Origin: Thermodesulfovibrionales bacterium
Lineage (GTDB): Bacteria > Nitrospirota > Thermodesulfovibrionia > Thermodesulfovibrionales > SM23-35
Reading direction: 5' to 3'
Length of the DNA: 44,534 nucleotides
Assembly: GCA_020062205.1 (NCBI GenBank)
Contig: JAGUWT010000248.1
Location: forward strand, 1-44,534
The position numbers and the translations under genes were made by a program. Below, one piece after another: positions 17,766 to 26,007 of the stretch. Within the stretch, counting starts at the first letter, position 1. Each line of letters opens with the position of its first letter. The notes below the pieces were generated by a model, which saw nothing but the letters and a program-made list of their open reading frames with translations, had not been told where the DNA came from and did not search any database.

Positions 17766-17970
17766 AACCTACAATCTCTGACCCAGTATCTTATTGTTGA
17801 AGGGGCAATCGATAATCTGCACCCTACCCTACCTCCGGTACGCTCAACCCTTCTTCCGTTACCAAGTTAACTGTTTCCTCTCGAAGCTCCTTTGTGTATA
17901 TACCTCTTGGAATCCTTTTCATTCTGACACCTCCGTCTTTGTATTTTACCTCAACTTTGGTGTCCACTAA
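17762..17970 (-). mobile_element. IS3-family OrfA remnant
   Basis: An ATG at 17922, with GGAGG 8 nt upstream, opens 32 codons reading MKRIPRGIYTKELREETVNL...LSVPEVG. This is the helix-turn-helix start of IS3-family OrfA. The frame stops at 17824-17826 and continues in another frame as CRLSIAPSTIRYWV (17821-17762), the recognition helix region. No OrfB is present. The outer limit near 17970 is approximate and no terminal repeats were identified. It abuts the GT4 remnant and presumably truncated it. Confidence 0.72.
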
Positions 17971-18015
17971 TACCATCTTACATCAGTTTTCATACTCATC
18001 GCTCCTTATAATTTA

Positions 18016-19337
18016 GCTTCTACTGGGATTTGTGTGGATACATATCCAGTTTCCCACAGAAGAACAGAATCGCAATCCTGAAGTTTTCAAAGTTCCTGAA
18101 TCCCCTTGCTGCTGACTTTATCTGCTGAATCTTGCTATTCAGTCCTTCGGCAACAGCATTGGTTATCCGATGTTTCAGATACGTAAGAATATTATCAAGA
18201 TGCCGTTTCAGTTTCTTGGCAACATCAGCAAGGGGCGTGAGACGAGCATGGGTCGCCCAGCAGTACCACTTTTTAAAGAAGTTCCTTGCAGGCTTTTCGT
18301 ATCGATAGCCCCAGAAGTCTGAAAACATCTCCTTCAATGTCCATGCACGCCCTACCTTCAGCCCTTTATTCTTCAGTTCCCTGAATTGCTGTCTCTGTTC
18401 ATCTGTCCAATTCATGGGGTTCGTCAGCCATAAATACTTCGTACCTTTCAAGTCTTCTGATCCGTCTTTTAAAAGGCTTTTATGCTCTGTTTTCCGCACC
18501 TTGTCTACCGCTTCACCAAGATACTTGGCTATGTGAAATTTGTCGTGCACTATATCCACTTCCGGCAGAAGGGATTCCACCGCATTGATATACGGCTCCC
18601 ACATGTCTATCGCCACCGCTGCTACCTCTTCCCTTTGTTCTTCCGGTATCCTGTGCAATAATTCTGCAAGAGATTCCTCTTTCCGATCTTCTGCAACATC
18701 TAATACCCGAAGCATTGTCCAAATCGCTCAGCACGGTCGCATACCGATGCCCCTTTAAAAAGCTCTTCTCATCTACGCCTATATAATGCAAAGCTCCCTC
18801 GTCTCTCCGTTGAAACCCTCTTTGTACAGCCTTCTCCTGAATCAGATGTACTTCATCCCAACTGAGTTTCAATAACTCCTTTGCCTTCGTCTGATTCTGA
18901 CATCCTAACAGCACATCGATTGACAAACGCTCAAACAATGCTGTGAATCTAGAGTTCTTTTCCGACCAAGGAACATCAATACTCTTTACCCCGTGTTCCT
19001 GACACTTGACCCTCGGTATCCTGCAGTGTAGGATCGTCTGAAACTGCATGGTGTCCAAGTGCCGCCACTGCCGCTCATCCCGATGATCATAGATCACATA
19101 CGACTTGCCACATTCAGAACATAGTGCTTGTTTCTCAGGAGGCCACTCAACCCACACATCTACTTTCTGTCCTTCAAAGTCTATCTGTACCCCTGATACC
19201 TTCCACGGATCCCGTAAGCCTAATAGCTGCCTGTATAGTTCTTTGTCCTGCATCGGCTATCCCCCTTTTTAGGAAGATAGCTTGCTATATCTGCTCCCCT
19301 TCTTTCAACTCTCTATCACACGATTCCCTGAAAAACC
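18016..19337 (-). mobile_element. ISL3-family insertion sequence
   Basis: An element of about 1.32 kb around the broken transposase. Imperfect terminal inverted repeats can be drawn: GCTTCTACTGGGATTTGTG from 18016 on the left and the reverse complement GGTTTTTCAGGGAATCGTG ending at 19337 on the right, about 70 percent matching. The left repeat overlaps the transposase stop, as expected for ISL3. The flanking 8-mers (18008-18015 and 19338-19345) are both AT-rich but not identical, so no clear target duplication remains. The 158 bp beyond the right end, up to the next gene, are AT-rich with no feature. Confidence 0.7.
18020..19253 (-). pseudogene. ISL3-family transposase, single-base frameshift
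   Basis: The N-terminal frame (19253 to about 18710) has the zinc-ribbon CSECGKSYVIYDHRDER...HCRIPRVKCQEHG, then the helix-turn-helix region and the first catalytic block IGVDEKSFLKGHRYATVLSDLD. The C-terminal frame continues RVLDVAEDRKEESL, AIDMWEPYINAV, IVHDKFHIAKYL and TNAVAEGLNSKIQ, which carry the other DDE residues. Around 18709-18712 one extra base (GCTTCGG for an expected GCTCGG) separates the frames; removing it gives SDLDNARVLDVAEDR. The enzyme is probably dead unless this is a sequencing error. Confidence 0.85.
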
Positions 19338-19495
19338 AATAAATAAATAGTCGTTATCACAAATAATGAGCTTATAAATGGAATTATAATTACTCGAATA
19401 AATTCAATCTTGTTGCGTGATACTTAGCCGGAATTAAAAAAACTCAAATAATTACTTGGAAACACACATTCCGGACTTATACAGAAACTTCTTAA

Positions 19496-20761
19496 TTACC
19501 ATGTAAAACTATCTTTTATTATTGTTACTGAATTTTCTATGGCAAATTCTTTGCGCAGCTTTAATATGTTGTTTCTAAATATCTGAAATTTATGAATATA
19601 TGCCTGATAGTTTTCAATGATATCTTCCATTATATTCACGAATTCCTCAATTGTGTTGCAACAAATGCCTATGGGGTTATCTTGCTTATTAAAAGTATTA
19701 ATACAATCATTATTGAAATGTAAAACCGGTTTCATGTACGATAAAGATTCGAGAATCGAACCACTACAACTAAGTCGATAACGATTTTTTTCATATAAAA
19801 TGAGAAAAATATCAATATCTTGAGCATATTTTTCCATCTCACCTCTGGTCAACGGTTCGCCCGAACCTGGGCATGTAATGTTTGGAAAACCATCAGTTCC
19901 TCTCTTATCCATTCCAATAATACGAATCTCATAGGGTTTTTTTAACTCTTTTTGGGAAAGCTGAACAGCCACATTGTGTAACATGAATGAATCCCCGTTC
20001 CCGAAAATTGCAAATTTAACATCTTTATTGTTTGGCAGATGGGTTGGCTCAGCAAAAACGTAAGGCATCACAACTGTATAAATATTAAGTTTTTTTACAT
20101 CAATAAATTCCTCAGCATTTACAATTATGTGGGGTGATAGGGAGATATATTTAAAATCAACAGAATGTTTCCAGAGCAATATTTTCTTAGTCGGAAACAA
20201 TTTAGTGAAGATAGGTTGCCAAGGCGTAATAATATGATTGATCATAAACCTTACACCTTTACGCGGTAAGTCTGTTAGCTTCGTTTGCCGTATTTTTTCA
20301 ATAATTGGTTTATTAGGTAACAATGGCACAATTGGCCTGTAACGTTTATCAGCAATATTTTCAAAATCTCCATGAAGTACCAAAGTAAACTTCATTTTAA
20401 GAAATTTGCGTTTTTGTTTTAATTTTTTAATAATATAGAGAATTGTAGGACTAAAGGATAAAAAGAAAATTTTATTTCCCCCTGTTGCAACCACATTGGA
20501 AAACATTTTCTTAAAAAGAGAATAGTAGGTGAGCATTCCAATTATACTAAATGAACCTCTGAATTTAATAGGAATGTATTCAATATTATTAATAATTATA
20601 TTATCATTAATTAAAATTTTTTTGATTACTCTAATGTGCGTAATATCTGCATAAAATATTATTTTCTCCTGCGGATAAGCTAAGCGCAGTCCATAAATAA
20701 AGCCACTGTTAAGTTTTTCGTGGCCGTGTTCTCTACATTGTGGTTCACAAATTACAATCAT
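19496..20761 (-). CDS. Putative glycosyltransferase, GT-B (group 1-like)
   Basis: A 421-residue protein with very AT-rich coding. The N-terminal half is divergent (VICEPQCREHGHEKLNSGF, LVLHGDFENI). The C-terminal half resembles group 1 transferases: VKFAIFGNGDSFMLHNV, YEIRIIGMDKRG, ITCPGSGEPLTRGEMEKYA, IDIFLILYEKNRYRLSCSGS and ILESLSYMKPVLHFNND. The last block corresponds to the donor-binding E-x7-E-like loop. Donor and acceptor are unknown. It overlaps the upstream GMD-like gene by 4 nt (ATGA), so the two are co-translated. Confidence 0.68.
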   Translation of the reverse strand: MIVICEPQCREHGHEKLNSGFIYGLRLAYPQEKIIFYADITHIRVIKKILINDNIIINNIEYIPIKFRGSFSIIGMLTYYSLFKKMFSNVVATGGNKIFFLSFSPTILYIIKKLKQKRKFLKMKFTLVLHGDFENIADKRYRPIVPLLPNKPIIEKIRQTKLTDLPRKGVRFMINHIITPWQPIFTKLFPTKKILLWKHSVDFKYISLSPHIIVNAEEFIDVKKLNIYTVVMPYVFAEPTHLPNNKDVKFAIFGNGDSFMLHNVAVQLSQKELKKPYEIRIIGMDKRGTDGFPNITCPGSGEPLTRGEMEKYAQDIDIFLILYEKNRYRLSCSGSILESLSYMKPVLHFNNDCINTFNKQDNPIGICCNTIEEFVNIMEDIIENYQAYIHKFQIFRNNILKLRKEFAIENSVTIIKDSFTW

Positions 20762-21666
20762 AAATCACCCATCATTAAATCTGCTAGTTGATAAAAATCC
20801 ACTCTTGGTTGCCAACCTATACTTTTTATTAATTCTGGATTACTAACTAAGATTTTATATTCCGGCACAAAATTTTGCTTTATCTCAACAAAATCCTGCC
20901 AATTTTTATTTATTTTTTTAAAACAATATTCTAACCAATCCTTAATGCTGTATGCTTTACCACTACCAATAACGACTTCGAAAACTGTATCTTGATTTAC
21001 TAACATCCAAACCGCGTCTACCATATCGCCTGCATAATTAAATTCCTTTTTTACATCAATGTTTCCTAGTTCCAAGTTTTCAGTACTGCCCATAGCAATC
21101 CGTTTAACTGAACCAACTATTTTTTGATTTACATGCTTCTCTGAACTCAGCGGGCTATCATGATTAAAAAAATAACCTACATATACTTGCAGGCCAAAAG
21201 TATCGCGATAATACCTCCCAGCATACACCGATTGAATGCGAGCTACAGAATAAGGGCTACTTGCAGCAAAAGGTGTTTTTTCGTCAATAGGCAAACCTTC
21301 GTTTTTAAACTGCATAGCACTGCCGGATAAAAATACTTTGGCTGCCGGACAATGCAGTCGAACACATTCCAAGATATTTAAAGTCCCGGTACTTATTGCA
21401 TTGTGATTATCAAACAATGCATCATGTCGTGTAGTGGAATTTGCTGCGAAATGAAAAATATAGCTGGGTTTTTGATATTTTATTACCGATTCAACAAAAA
21501 CAAAATCGGCCACATCGCCCCTTAACTTCCCATATGAACGAGATACCCCAATTACTTCGATGTTTCGTTTTTGAAGCAATCCGGAAAGGAAATAACCATC
21601 TTGACCGCTTATGCCAAATATTATTGCATTCACAATGATGAATTCCCCCATGAACCCCAAAAACAT
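20758..21666 (-). CDS. GDP-mannose 4,6-dehydratase-like extended SDR, altered active site
   Basis: A 302-residue extended SDR most like GMD/RMD enzymes: IIFGISGQDGYFLSGLL (cofactor loop, 15-31), IFHFAANSTTRHD, SPYSVARIQ and GYFFNHDSP, which is the GMD substrate-side block. The active site departs from the family. The S-T-S-E-type segment is SGSAMQF (114-120), losing the catalytic Glu, and YxxxK reads Y139-SVA-R143. It may therefore be a reductase, an epimerase or an inactive paralogue rather than a dehydratase. The ATG at 21666 is supported by GAGGA 8 nt upstream. It is AT-rich like the glycosyltransferase it overlaps and unlike the GC-rich genes before it. Confidence 0.82.
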   Translation of the reverse strand: MFLGFMGEFIIVNAIIFGISGQDGYFLSGLLQKRNIEVIGVSRSYGKLRGDVADFVFVESVIKYQKPSYIFHFAANSTTRHDALFDNHNAISTGTLNILECVRLHCPAAKVFLSGSAMQFKNEGLPIDEKTPFAASSPYSVARIQSVYAGRYYRDTFGLQVYVGYFFNHDSPLSSEKHVNQKIVGSVKRIAMGSTENLELGNIDVKKEFNYAGDMVDAVWMLVNQDTVFEVVIGSGKAYSIKDWLEYCFKKINKNWQDFVEIKQNFVPEYKILVSNPELIKSIGWQPRVDFYQLADLMMGDL

Positions 21667-21768
21667 AAATGTTCCTCACGTTTTGAAGACAAAAGCCTAT
21701 CCCCAGCACCCATTCTTCCTCTCTCCACCCCTCCCAACCACAGGCAACCGGAGGAGTTCTAAATTACC

Positions 21769-22473
21769 TCATTCCTGGATACGTGCCTTTTCCTTTACCG
21801 CGAAGCGAAATACATCCTGAGCATCCGGTCCGTCGGTGAAGCCTTCGGGAATCTGCGTGTCGTCAATACCCGAGAACGTGCTGGTCGAAGCAAAGTAGTC
21901 ACGCAAATCTGCGAGGCAGACAGCGTTTCGGGCGCCGATCTCGCGTAGACCACCTGGCGTTTCGAGCAATTCGACGATTTTTTGCCCTGCCCAGGCGACA
22001 TCGACGTAGGCATATCTGGTTTCAGCCGCCACAAAAACCTGACGGCCAGCGAGGATGTCGTGGAGCGTGTCGTTCGTACGATTGCCGCCGTACATCGGCC
22101 CTAAACGGATAACAAGCGCATTATCTGCTAAAGCCATTAATTCGCACACACGCCGGTGACGTCCGTAGTTGGTGTTGAGCTGGGTTCGACAGGATAAACT
22201 GGAAACCAGCACGAAACGTTTGCCGCGTGCCAAGGCGAGAAATCTGGCTGTCTTCTCAACTGTCTCTTCAAAATCATGCATTGGATCTTTTTCTGCCTGA
22301 AAGCGCCGAGCCGGGTTGGCGGCGTACACAACGATATCCGCACTAGCCAATAGCTCTTCAGCGGAATCGCTCCGTAACACGGGAATCAGGTTATAACGAC
22401 CGCTGGCAACGACGGCACGGGCAATTTGCGTACCCACGTAACCCGCCGCGCCCACCACGGCAACGGTCTTCAT
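21769..22473 (-). CDS. NAD(P)-dependent SDR, nucleotide-sugar epimerase/reductase type
   Basis: A 234-residue Rossmann protein starting MKTVAVVGAAGYVGTQIARA, with IVVYAANPARRF and VLVSSLSCRTQLNTNYGRHRR. The place of the catalytic YxxxK is taken by Y103-GRH-R107. LVIRLGPMYGGNRTNDTLHD supports an extended SDR acting on a nucleotide sugar. It is shorter than the usual 300 residues because the substrate lobe is reduced. It overlaps the cupin gene by 4 nt and belongs to the GC-rich three-gene cassette with the C-methyltransferase, so it probably reduces or finishes the C-methylated ketosugar (inference). Confidence 0.8.
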   Translation of the reverse strand: MKTVAVVGAAGYVGTQIARAVVASGRYNLIPVLRSDSAEELLASADIVVYAANPARRFQAEKDPMHDFEETVEKTARFLALARGKRFVLVSSLSCRTQLNTNYGRHRRVCELMALADNALVIRLGPMYGGNRTNDTLHDILAGRQVFVAAETRYAYVDVAWAGQKIVELLETPGGLREIGARNAVCLADLRDYFASTSTFSGIDDTQIPEGFTDGPDAQDVFRFAVKEKARIQE

Positions 22474-22955
22474 GTCTTGTCTGAAGACTTACCGGTATTA
22501 TTAACTGGATTGTAGTTCGGGTCTACTGACTTCATATGAGCAACATATTCGGAATCAAAAGGTATCAAGTCTTCATAGACGATAGGCCGATCACAATTAG
22601 CCCATGGCTTGGTCAAGCATGATATACAGATAGATTGCGTTATCGCGTGTACGGCATGAGGCGTGTTGGGCGGCGTGCGAAAACAAACGCCACGACTGGC
22701 GTGCATGTTGATTTCCTTCCCGGTAGCGGGATCTTTTGTGACCATGACTACCGATCCATCCACGATCAAAAAATATTCCACGAATTCTGGATGATAGTGA
22801 TTTCCGCGAATCTTGTTGGGCTGGAAGTAAAGCATGTTAAATTCGACGATCGGCTGGTCCGGCAGCCAGGTGAATATCGCTCCACGGCCATCCTGGACGG
22901 TGCTTATGTTACATGATGCTTCCAGAACATCGATGTTGCCTAGTTTATTTTTCAT
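22470..22955 (-). CDS. Cupin-domain protein, putative sugar epimerase/isomerase
   Basis: A 161-residue single cupin. Motif 1 is GNHYHPEFVEYFLIVDGS and motif 2 is the region RGVCFRTPPNTPHAVHAI. It resembles WxcM/FdtA-like and small cupins of deoxysugar loci, which epimerise or isomerise 4-keto NDP-sugars; the exact reaction is unknown. The ATG at 22955 is chosen because AAGGAGGAG precedes it; a 60-codon upstream extension to 23135 would run through the methyltransferase gene. It overlaps that gene by 11 nt and the SDR by 4 nt, a tight translationally coupled set. Confidence 0.85.
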   Translation of the reverse strand: MKNKLGNIDVLEASCNISTVQDGRGAIFTWLPDQPIVEFNMLYFQPNKIRGNHYHPEFVEYFLIVDGSVVMVTKDPATGKEINMHASRGVCFRTPPNTPHAVHAITQSICISCLTKPWANCDRPIVYEDLIPFDSEYVAHMKSVDPNYNPVNNTGKSSDKT

Positions 22956-24246
22956 GGGCTCCTCCTTTATACGGGACTGTAACGAAATGGGGATGCGGTA
23001 ACGGCACAAATAGATGAACTTGGCGCCCGATCGCAAGGCGCTTCTGGATGATCTGAACGAAGGCGTTTGTATAATAGTATGGCAGTACGAACAAGTATTC
23101 GGGCAGGCGATCCAGATAGGATGCTTCCTCGACAATCGGAATCATGGAACCTGTAGTCCATGTGCCGATTTTCTTGGGGCTGTTGTCGAGAATACACGAC
23201 ATACGGTCCGCCTTGATCCCAAGGTACTGTAGGATCATGTTGCCCTTGGTACTGGCACCGAAGCCCCACAAAGGCCCGTGCCATTGCACGATGTGATCTA
23301 CAATCGCTCCAATAGAATCGCGGAGCAACTGCGTGCGGCTATTGAAGGCGTAAAGAGCCTCGTAGGTGTTGGTCTTGTGCTCGGTCTCGAAACGTTGAAT
23401 ATCAACGTAATCCTTCCGCCAGTATTCCTTGGGGAACAGTGCCGGATCCTTGACTATGAACACTCGAAGGCTGCCACCGTAGCTCTCGACGAGGCGAGCT
23501 TCGGCGATGTGCAGACCAACCAGCGTCAGCAGGGACTCCAGCGAGGATAGCGAGTAGTAGGCCGCGTGCTCGTGGACGATGTTATCGAAAATGTTGTCGC
23601 GCAGCATCGTTCCCAAATAGGTCATCTGAAGCACCCAGACCGAATTGTCCGACATGACCTCGCGGATGCTACGGCAGAAATCGAGTGGATCGTTCAAGTG
23701 ATAGAACATCGCCACGCTGAAAATGAGCCGCGGATTCGGCAGACCCAGCTTGCGATACACCTCTGCGTTGAACCGGGCATGGACATGCCGATAATCCGGT
23801 GTCGAAACCGATTGCACCAGACCAGCCGCAGCGTCGACGTTCACACGGGCGCGCACCGGTTGGCGGATCAGACCCAACAGTGTGCCATCGTTTCCGCCGA
23901 TATCGAGAACCACATCATCCCTGCTTAGCGAAGTTACTCGTATGGCGTCATCGACTACATCCTGCAAGATCTGCTTCATCGTGGCCGTTGAGCTACTTTC
24001 GTAAGGGTAATGATCAAACACGTACTGCAAATCGTACGCGTTGGCGAGTTGAACCAGACCGCAACTTTCGTCGGTGCACCGTGTGAGGTTGAGACTCGAT
24101 GCCGTCAGCCCGCCCACAACCGGACTCTTGTCGGAGATAAAAATGGCGCTGGGATACTGGTCACCGATGATCACGATGTCATCTGCGAGAGGCGCGCCGC
24201 AAGAGATACAAGCCACTCGCTTTTTTTGAATTACCATTGTTTCCAT
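22945..24246 (-). CDS. Three-domain NDP-ketosugar C-methyltransferase
   Basis: A 433-residue protein with all three domains of TylC3/TcaB9-type C-methyltransferases. They are an N-terminal zinc-binding domain (CISCGAPL ... CTDESCGLVQL, residues 14-64), a SAM-binding domain (DVVLDIGGNDGTLLGLI at about 112, VHEHAAYYSLSSLESLL, ESYGGSLRVF) and a C-terminal Rossmann-like domain (LWGFGASTKGNMILQYLG, ILDNSPKKIG). The EHxxYYS and YGGSLRV blocks are hallmarks. It adds a methyl group to carbon 3 or 5 of a 4-keto-deoxysugar. GGAGG 7 nt before the ATG supports the start. Coding is markedly GC-rich compared with genes on both sides. Confidence 0.92.
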   Translation of the reverse strand: METMVIQKKRVACISCGAPLADDIVIIGDQYPSAIFISDKSPVVGGLTASSLNLTRCTDESCGLVQLANAYDLQYVFDHYPYESSSTATMKQILQDVVDDAIRVTSLSRDDVVLDIGGNDGTLLGLIRQPVRARVNVDAAAGLVQSVSTPDYRHVHARFNAEVYRKLGLPNPRLIFSVAMFYHLNDPLDFCRSIREVMSDNSVWVLQMTYLGTMLRDNIFDNIVHEHAAYYSLSSLESLLTLVGLHIAEARLVESYGGSLRVFIVKDPALFPKEYWRKDYVDIQRFETEHKTNTYEALYAFNSRTQLLRDSIGAIVDHIVQWHGPLWGFGASTKGNMILQYLGIKADRMSCILDNSPKKIGTWTTGSMIPIVEEASYLDRLPEYLFVLPYYYTNAFVQIIQKRLAIGRQVHLFVPLPHPHFVTVPYKGGAHEK

Positions 24247-24331
24247 CTTACTTCCTCCGTTGATTCCTGAGGCAATCCAGTGTCGTGTTAGCCTTGTAAT
24301 GCCGGAAAGCGTGTATTATATTTGAGCCGAT

Positions 24332-25600
24332 TTAATTTGAATAAATCCACTTATGATCAAGGTAAACATGACCATATGCAGATAAAGTAGGCAACCGACT
24401 TGGCTCAGGCAATACTTCGGTAACATCAAAGTGTAATAACGCCAACTCGTAATAGTACCACATAACAAATGGTATGTCTATACCAAAGCCAAGCCAATAC
24501 TTGCCAGAACATAAATTAAAACTATCAATTAAACACGATACTCTGTTTTTCCCTCTTTTAATTCGAAGATCCATGTTCTTTCTTGTTTTTGTATTTGTTG
24601 CAAAAACAACACCGTTTGTATCATCATGAGAAATCATAATTTCTATTCCAATATTATCAATTTCACGCTCTGCGTCCAATTCTATATCTATTCTCAACGG
24701 TTTAAAGGGAGTGACAAGTCCAGCATTTTCTTCATTTAGTGTAATTTTCGCAACCACAACATCAATCGCTTTTATTTGAAAGGGGGTGAATGCATTTTGA
24801 GTTGAAATACGGTTTGTGTACTTGTCTGTAACGGCAGTTATTTCGCCTTCTATTATTTTTTCCCCTCCTTCCAATAAAACACCTTTGTTGCATAGACTTT
24901 TTACTGCTCTCATATTATGACTCACAAACAACACCGTCCGTCCTTGGCCCTTACTCACATTTTCCATCTTTCCAAGGCATTTCTTCTGAAACTCCGCATC
25001 GCCCACAGCTAAGACTTCGTCGACCACGAGAATCTCAGGTTCAAGATGGGCGGCTACAGCAAAAGCAAGGCGAACATACATGCCACTCGAGTAACGCTTG
25101 ACCGGCGTATCAAGATATTTTTCCACCTCGGCAAACGCAACTATTTCATCAAATTTACGCCGGATTTCGCCACGTGTCATACCCAGAATAGCTCCGTTCA
25201 GGTAAATGTTCTCACGCCCTGTTAGTTCAGGGTGGAAACCAGTACCCACCTCCAGCAGGCTGGCCACGCGGCCTCTGATCGTGACTCTGCCGGTAGAAGG
25301 TTCGGTAATGCGGCTCAAAATCTTCAATAGCGTACTTTTCCCGGCACCATTGCGGCCGATGATGCCCACGGCCTCACCGCGACGGATCTCAAAACTCACA
25401 TCCTTGAGCGCCCATACCTCTTCCAACGTATTGCCCTGTATGATGGGTTTCCCCTTTGCCAAATCTTTGGTCTTGTTCCAGAGGGTTCGGGCATTCTGCA
25501 TCAGCACGTCGCGCAGAGCCACATAGCGGCCGGTTTCGGCCTGGTGGCCGATGACATATTTTTTGCCGAGGGTTTCAGTCTTGATGACGATGTCATTCAT
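24332..25600 (-). CDS. wzt: Polysaccharide ABC exporter ATPase with C-terminal glycan-binding domain
   Basis: A 422-residue Wzt-type ATPase: Walker A GRNGAGKST (82-90), signature YSSGMYVRLAFA (170-181), Walker B ILVVDEVLAVGD (190-201) and the switch His in FVSHNM. Residues about 275-422 form a beta-rich Wzt_C domain that in characterised systems binds the non-reducing end of the finished glycan. It powers export of lipid-linked polysaccharide with Wzm. The N-terminal part is near 50 percent GC while the C-terminal domain is clearly AT-rich, suggesting domain exchange. No good Shine-Dalgarno site precedes the ATG, which sits 4 bp from a heptad repeat; a four-helix-bundle gene separates it from wzm. 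Confidence 0.93.
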   Translation of the reverse strand: MNDIVIKTETLGKKYVIGHQAETGRYVALRDVLMQNARTLWNKTKDLAKGKPIIQGNTLEEVWALKDVSFEIRRGEAVGIIGRNGAGKSTLLKILSRITEPSTGRVTIRGRVASLLEVGTGFHPELTGRENIYLNGAILGMTRGEIRRKFDEIVAFAEVEKYLDTPVKRYSSGMYVRLAFAVAAHLEPEILVVDEVLAVGDAEFQKKCLGKMENVSKGQGRTVLFVSHNMRAVKSLCNKGVLLEGGEKIIEGEITAVTDKYTNRISTQNAFTPFQIKAIDVVVAKITLNEENAGLVTPFKPLRIDIELDAEREIDNIGIEIMISHDDTNGVVFATNTKTRKNMDLRIKRGKNRVSCLIDSFNLCSGKYWLGFGIDIPFVMWYYYELALLHFDVTEVLPEPSRLPTLSAYGHVYLDHKWIYSN

Positions 25601-25603
25601 AGT

Positions 25604-25638
25604 GGAATATGGTAGTTAGGAGATAATAGATAGGGTTA
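25604..25638. repeat. Heptanucleotide repeat, 3' side of four-helix-bundle gene 2
   Basis: Degenerate 7-mers on the plus strand: GGAATAT, GGTAGTT, AGGAGAT, AATAGAT, AGGGTTA. The stop codon of the four-helix-bundle gene (25636-25638) is the last three bases of the fifth heptad, the same geometry as at 8602-8608. The array is weaker than the others and lies directly upstream of the wzt ATG. Confidence 0.6.
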
Positions 25639-26007
25639 ACCATTTTTACGCCTTTGCGTAGATTGAATTAAACCGGTAATCAATTTGCCTACACTCACGA
25701 CATCTTTACGTAGCGAAGTTGCCTGTTGGACAAGAGATGGATAATTATCTTCCGCAACATAGAGCAAAGATCTAACTTCTGCACCTGAACCGCGCGCCAC
25801 ATTATAAAACTGCATCTTCTCCTGCAGATGCATTCGCTCAAAGCCCTCGGCAATGTTGCTCATTATTGAGACCGCCGCCCGCTGCAATTGTCCGCAAAGC
25901 CCGTAATCACGTGCCAATTTATCGTTTAGGGTTATTTGATAAATAGCAATAACTAACTTTCGCGCCTGCTGCCATACCTCCAAATCCTCAAAAGATTTCA
26001 TTTCCAT
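25636..26007 (-). CDS. Four-helix-bundle protein, S23/IVP family
   Basis: A 123-residue helical protein of the same family as 8606-8998, sharing KSFEDLEVWQQARKLVI, YGLCGQLQRAAVSIMSNIAEG and FYNVARGSGAEVRSLLYVA. The N-terminal FEDLEVWQ-A block and the IAEG motif are diagnostic. It overlaps no neighbour but sits between wzm and wzt, two genes that are normally adjacent, so it is probably an insertion. Its start codon and its Shine-Dalgarno site (GGAG, 7 nt upstream) both lie within the flanking heptad repeat. Cellular role unknown. Confidence 0.9.
   Translation of the reverse strand: MEMKSFEDLEVWQQARKLVIAIYQITLNDKLARDYGLCGQLQRAAVSIMSNIAEGFERMHLQEKMQFYNVARGSGAEVRSLLYVAEDNYPSLVQQATSLRKDVVSVGKLITGLIQSTQRRKNG

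Noticed and set aside
18020..19253. Programmed frameshift in the ISL3 transposase
   Set aside because: ISL3 elements normally use a single frame and there is no slippery heptamer at the break (context GCTTCGG).
22956..23135. 60-codon N-terminal extension of the cupin protein
   Set aside because: It would lie within the methyltransferase gene, lacks a ribosome site and has atypical composition; AAGGAGGAG before the ATG at 22955 decides the start.
22635..24270. Long plus-strand open frames within the GC-rich cassette
   Set aside because: They mirror the minus-strand genes, have no ribosome sites or family motifs and arise from high third-position GC.
8606..26007. Four-helix-bundle genes as Avd components of a diversity-generating retroelement
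   Set aside because: No reverse transcriptase, no template or variable repeat pair and no adenine-specific variation pattern is visible.
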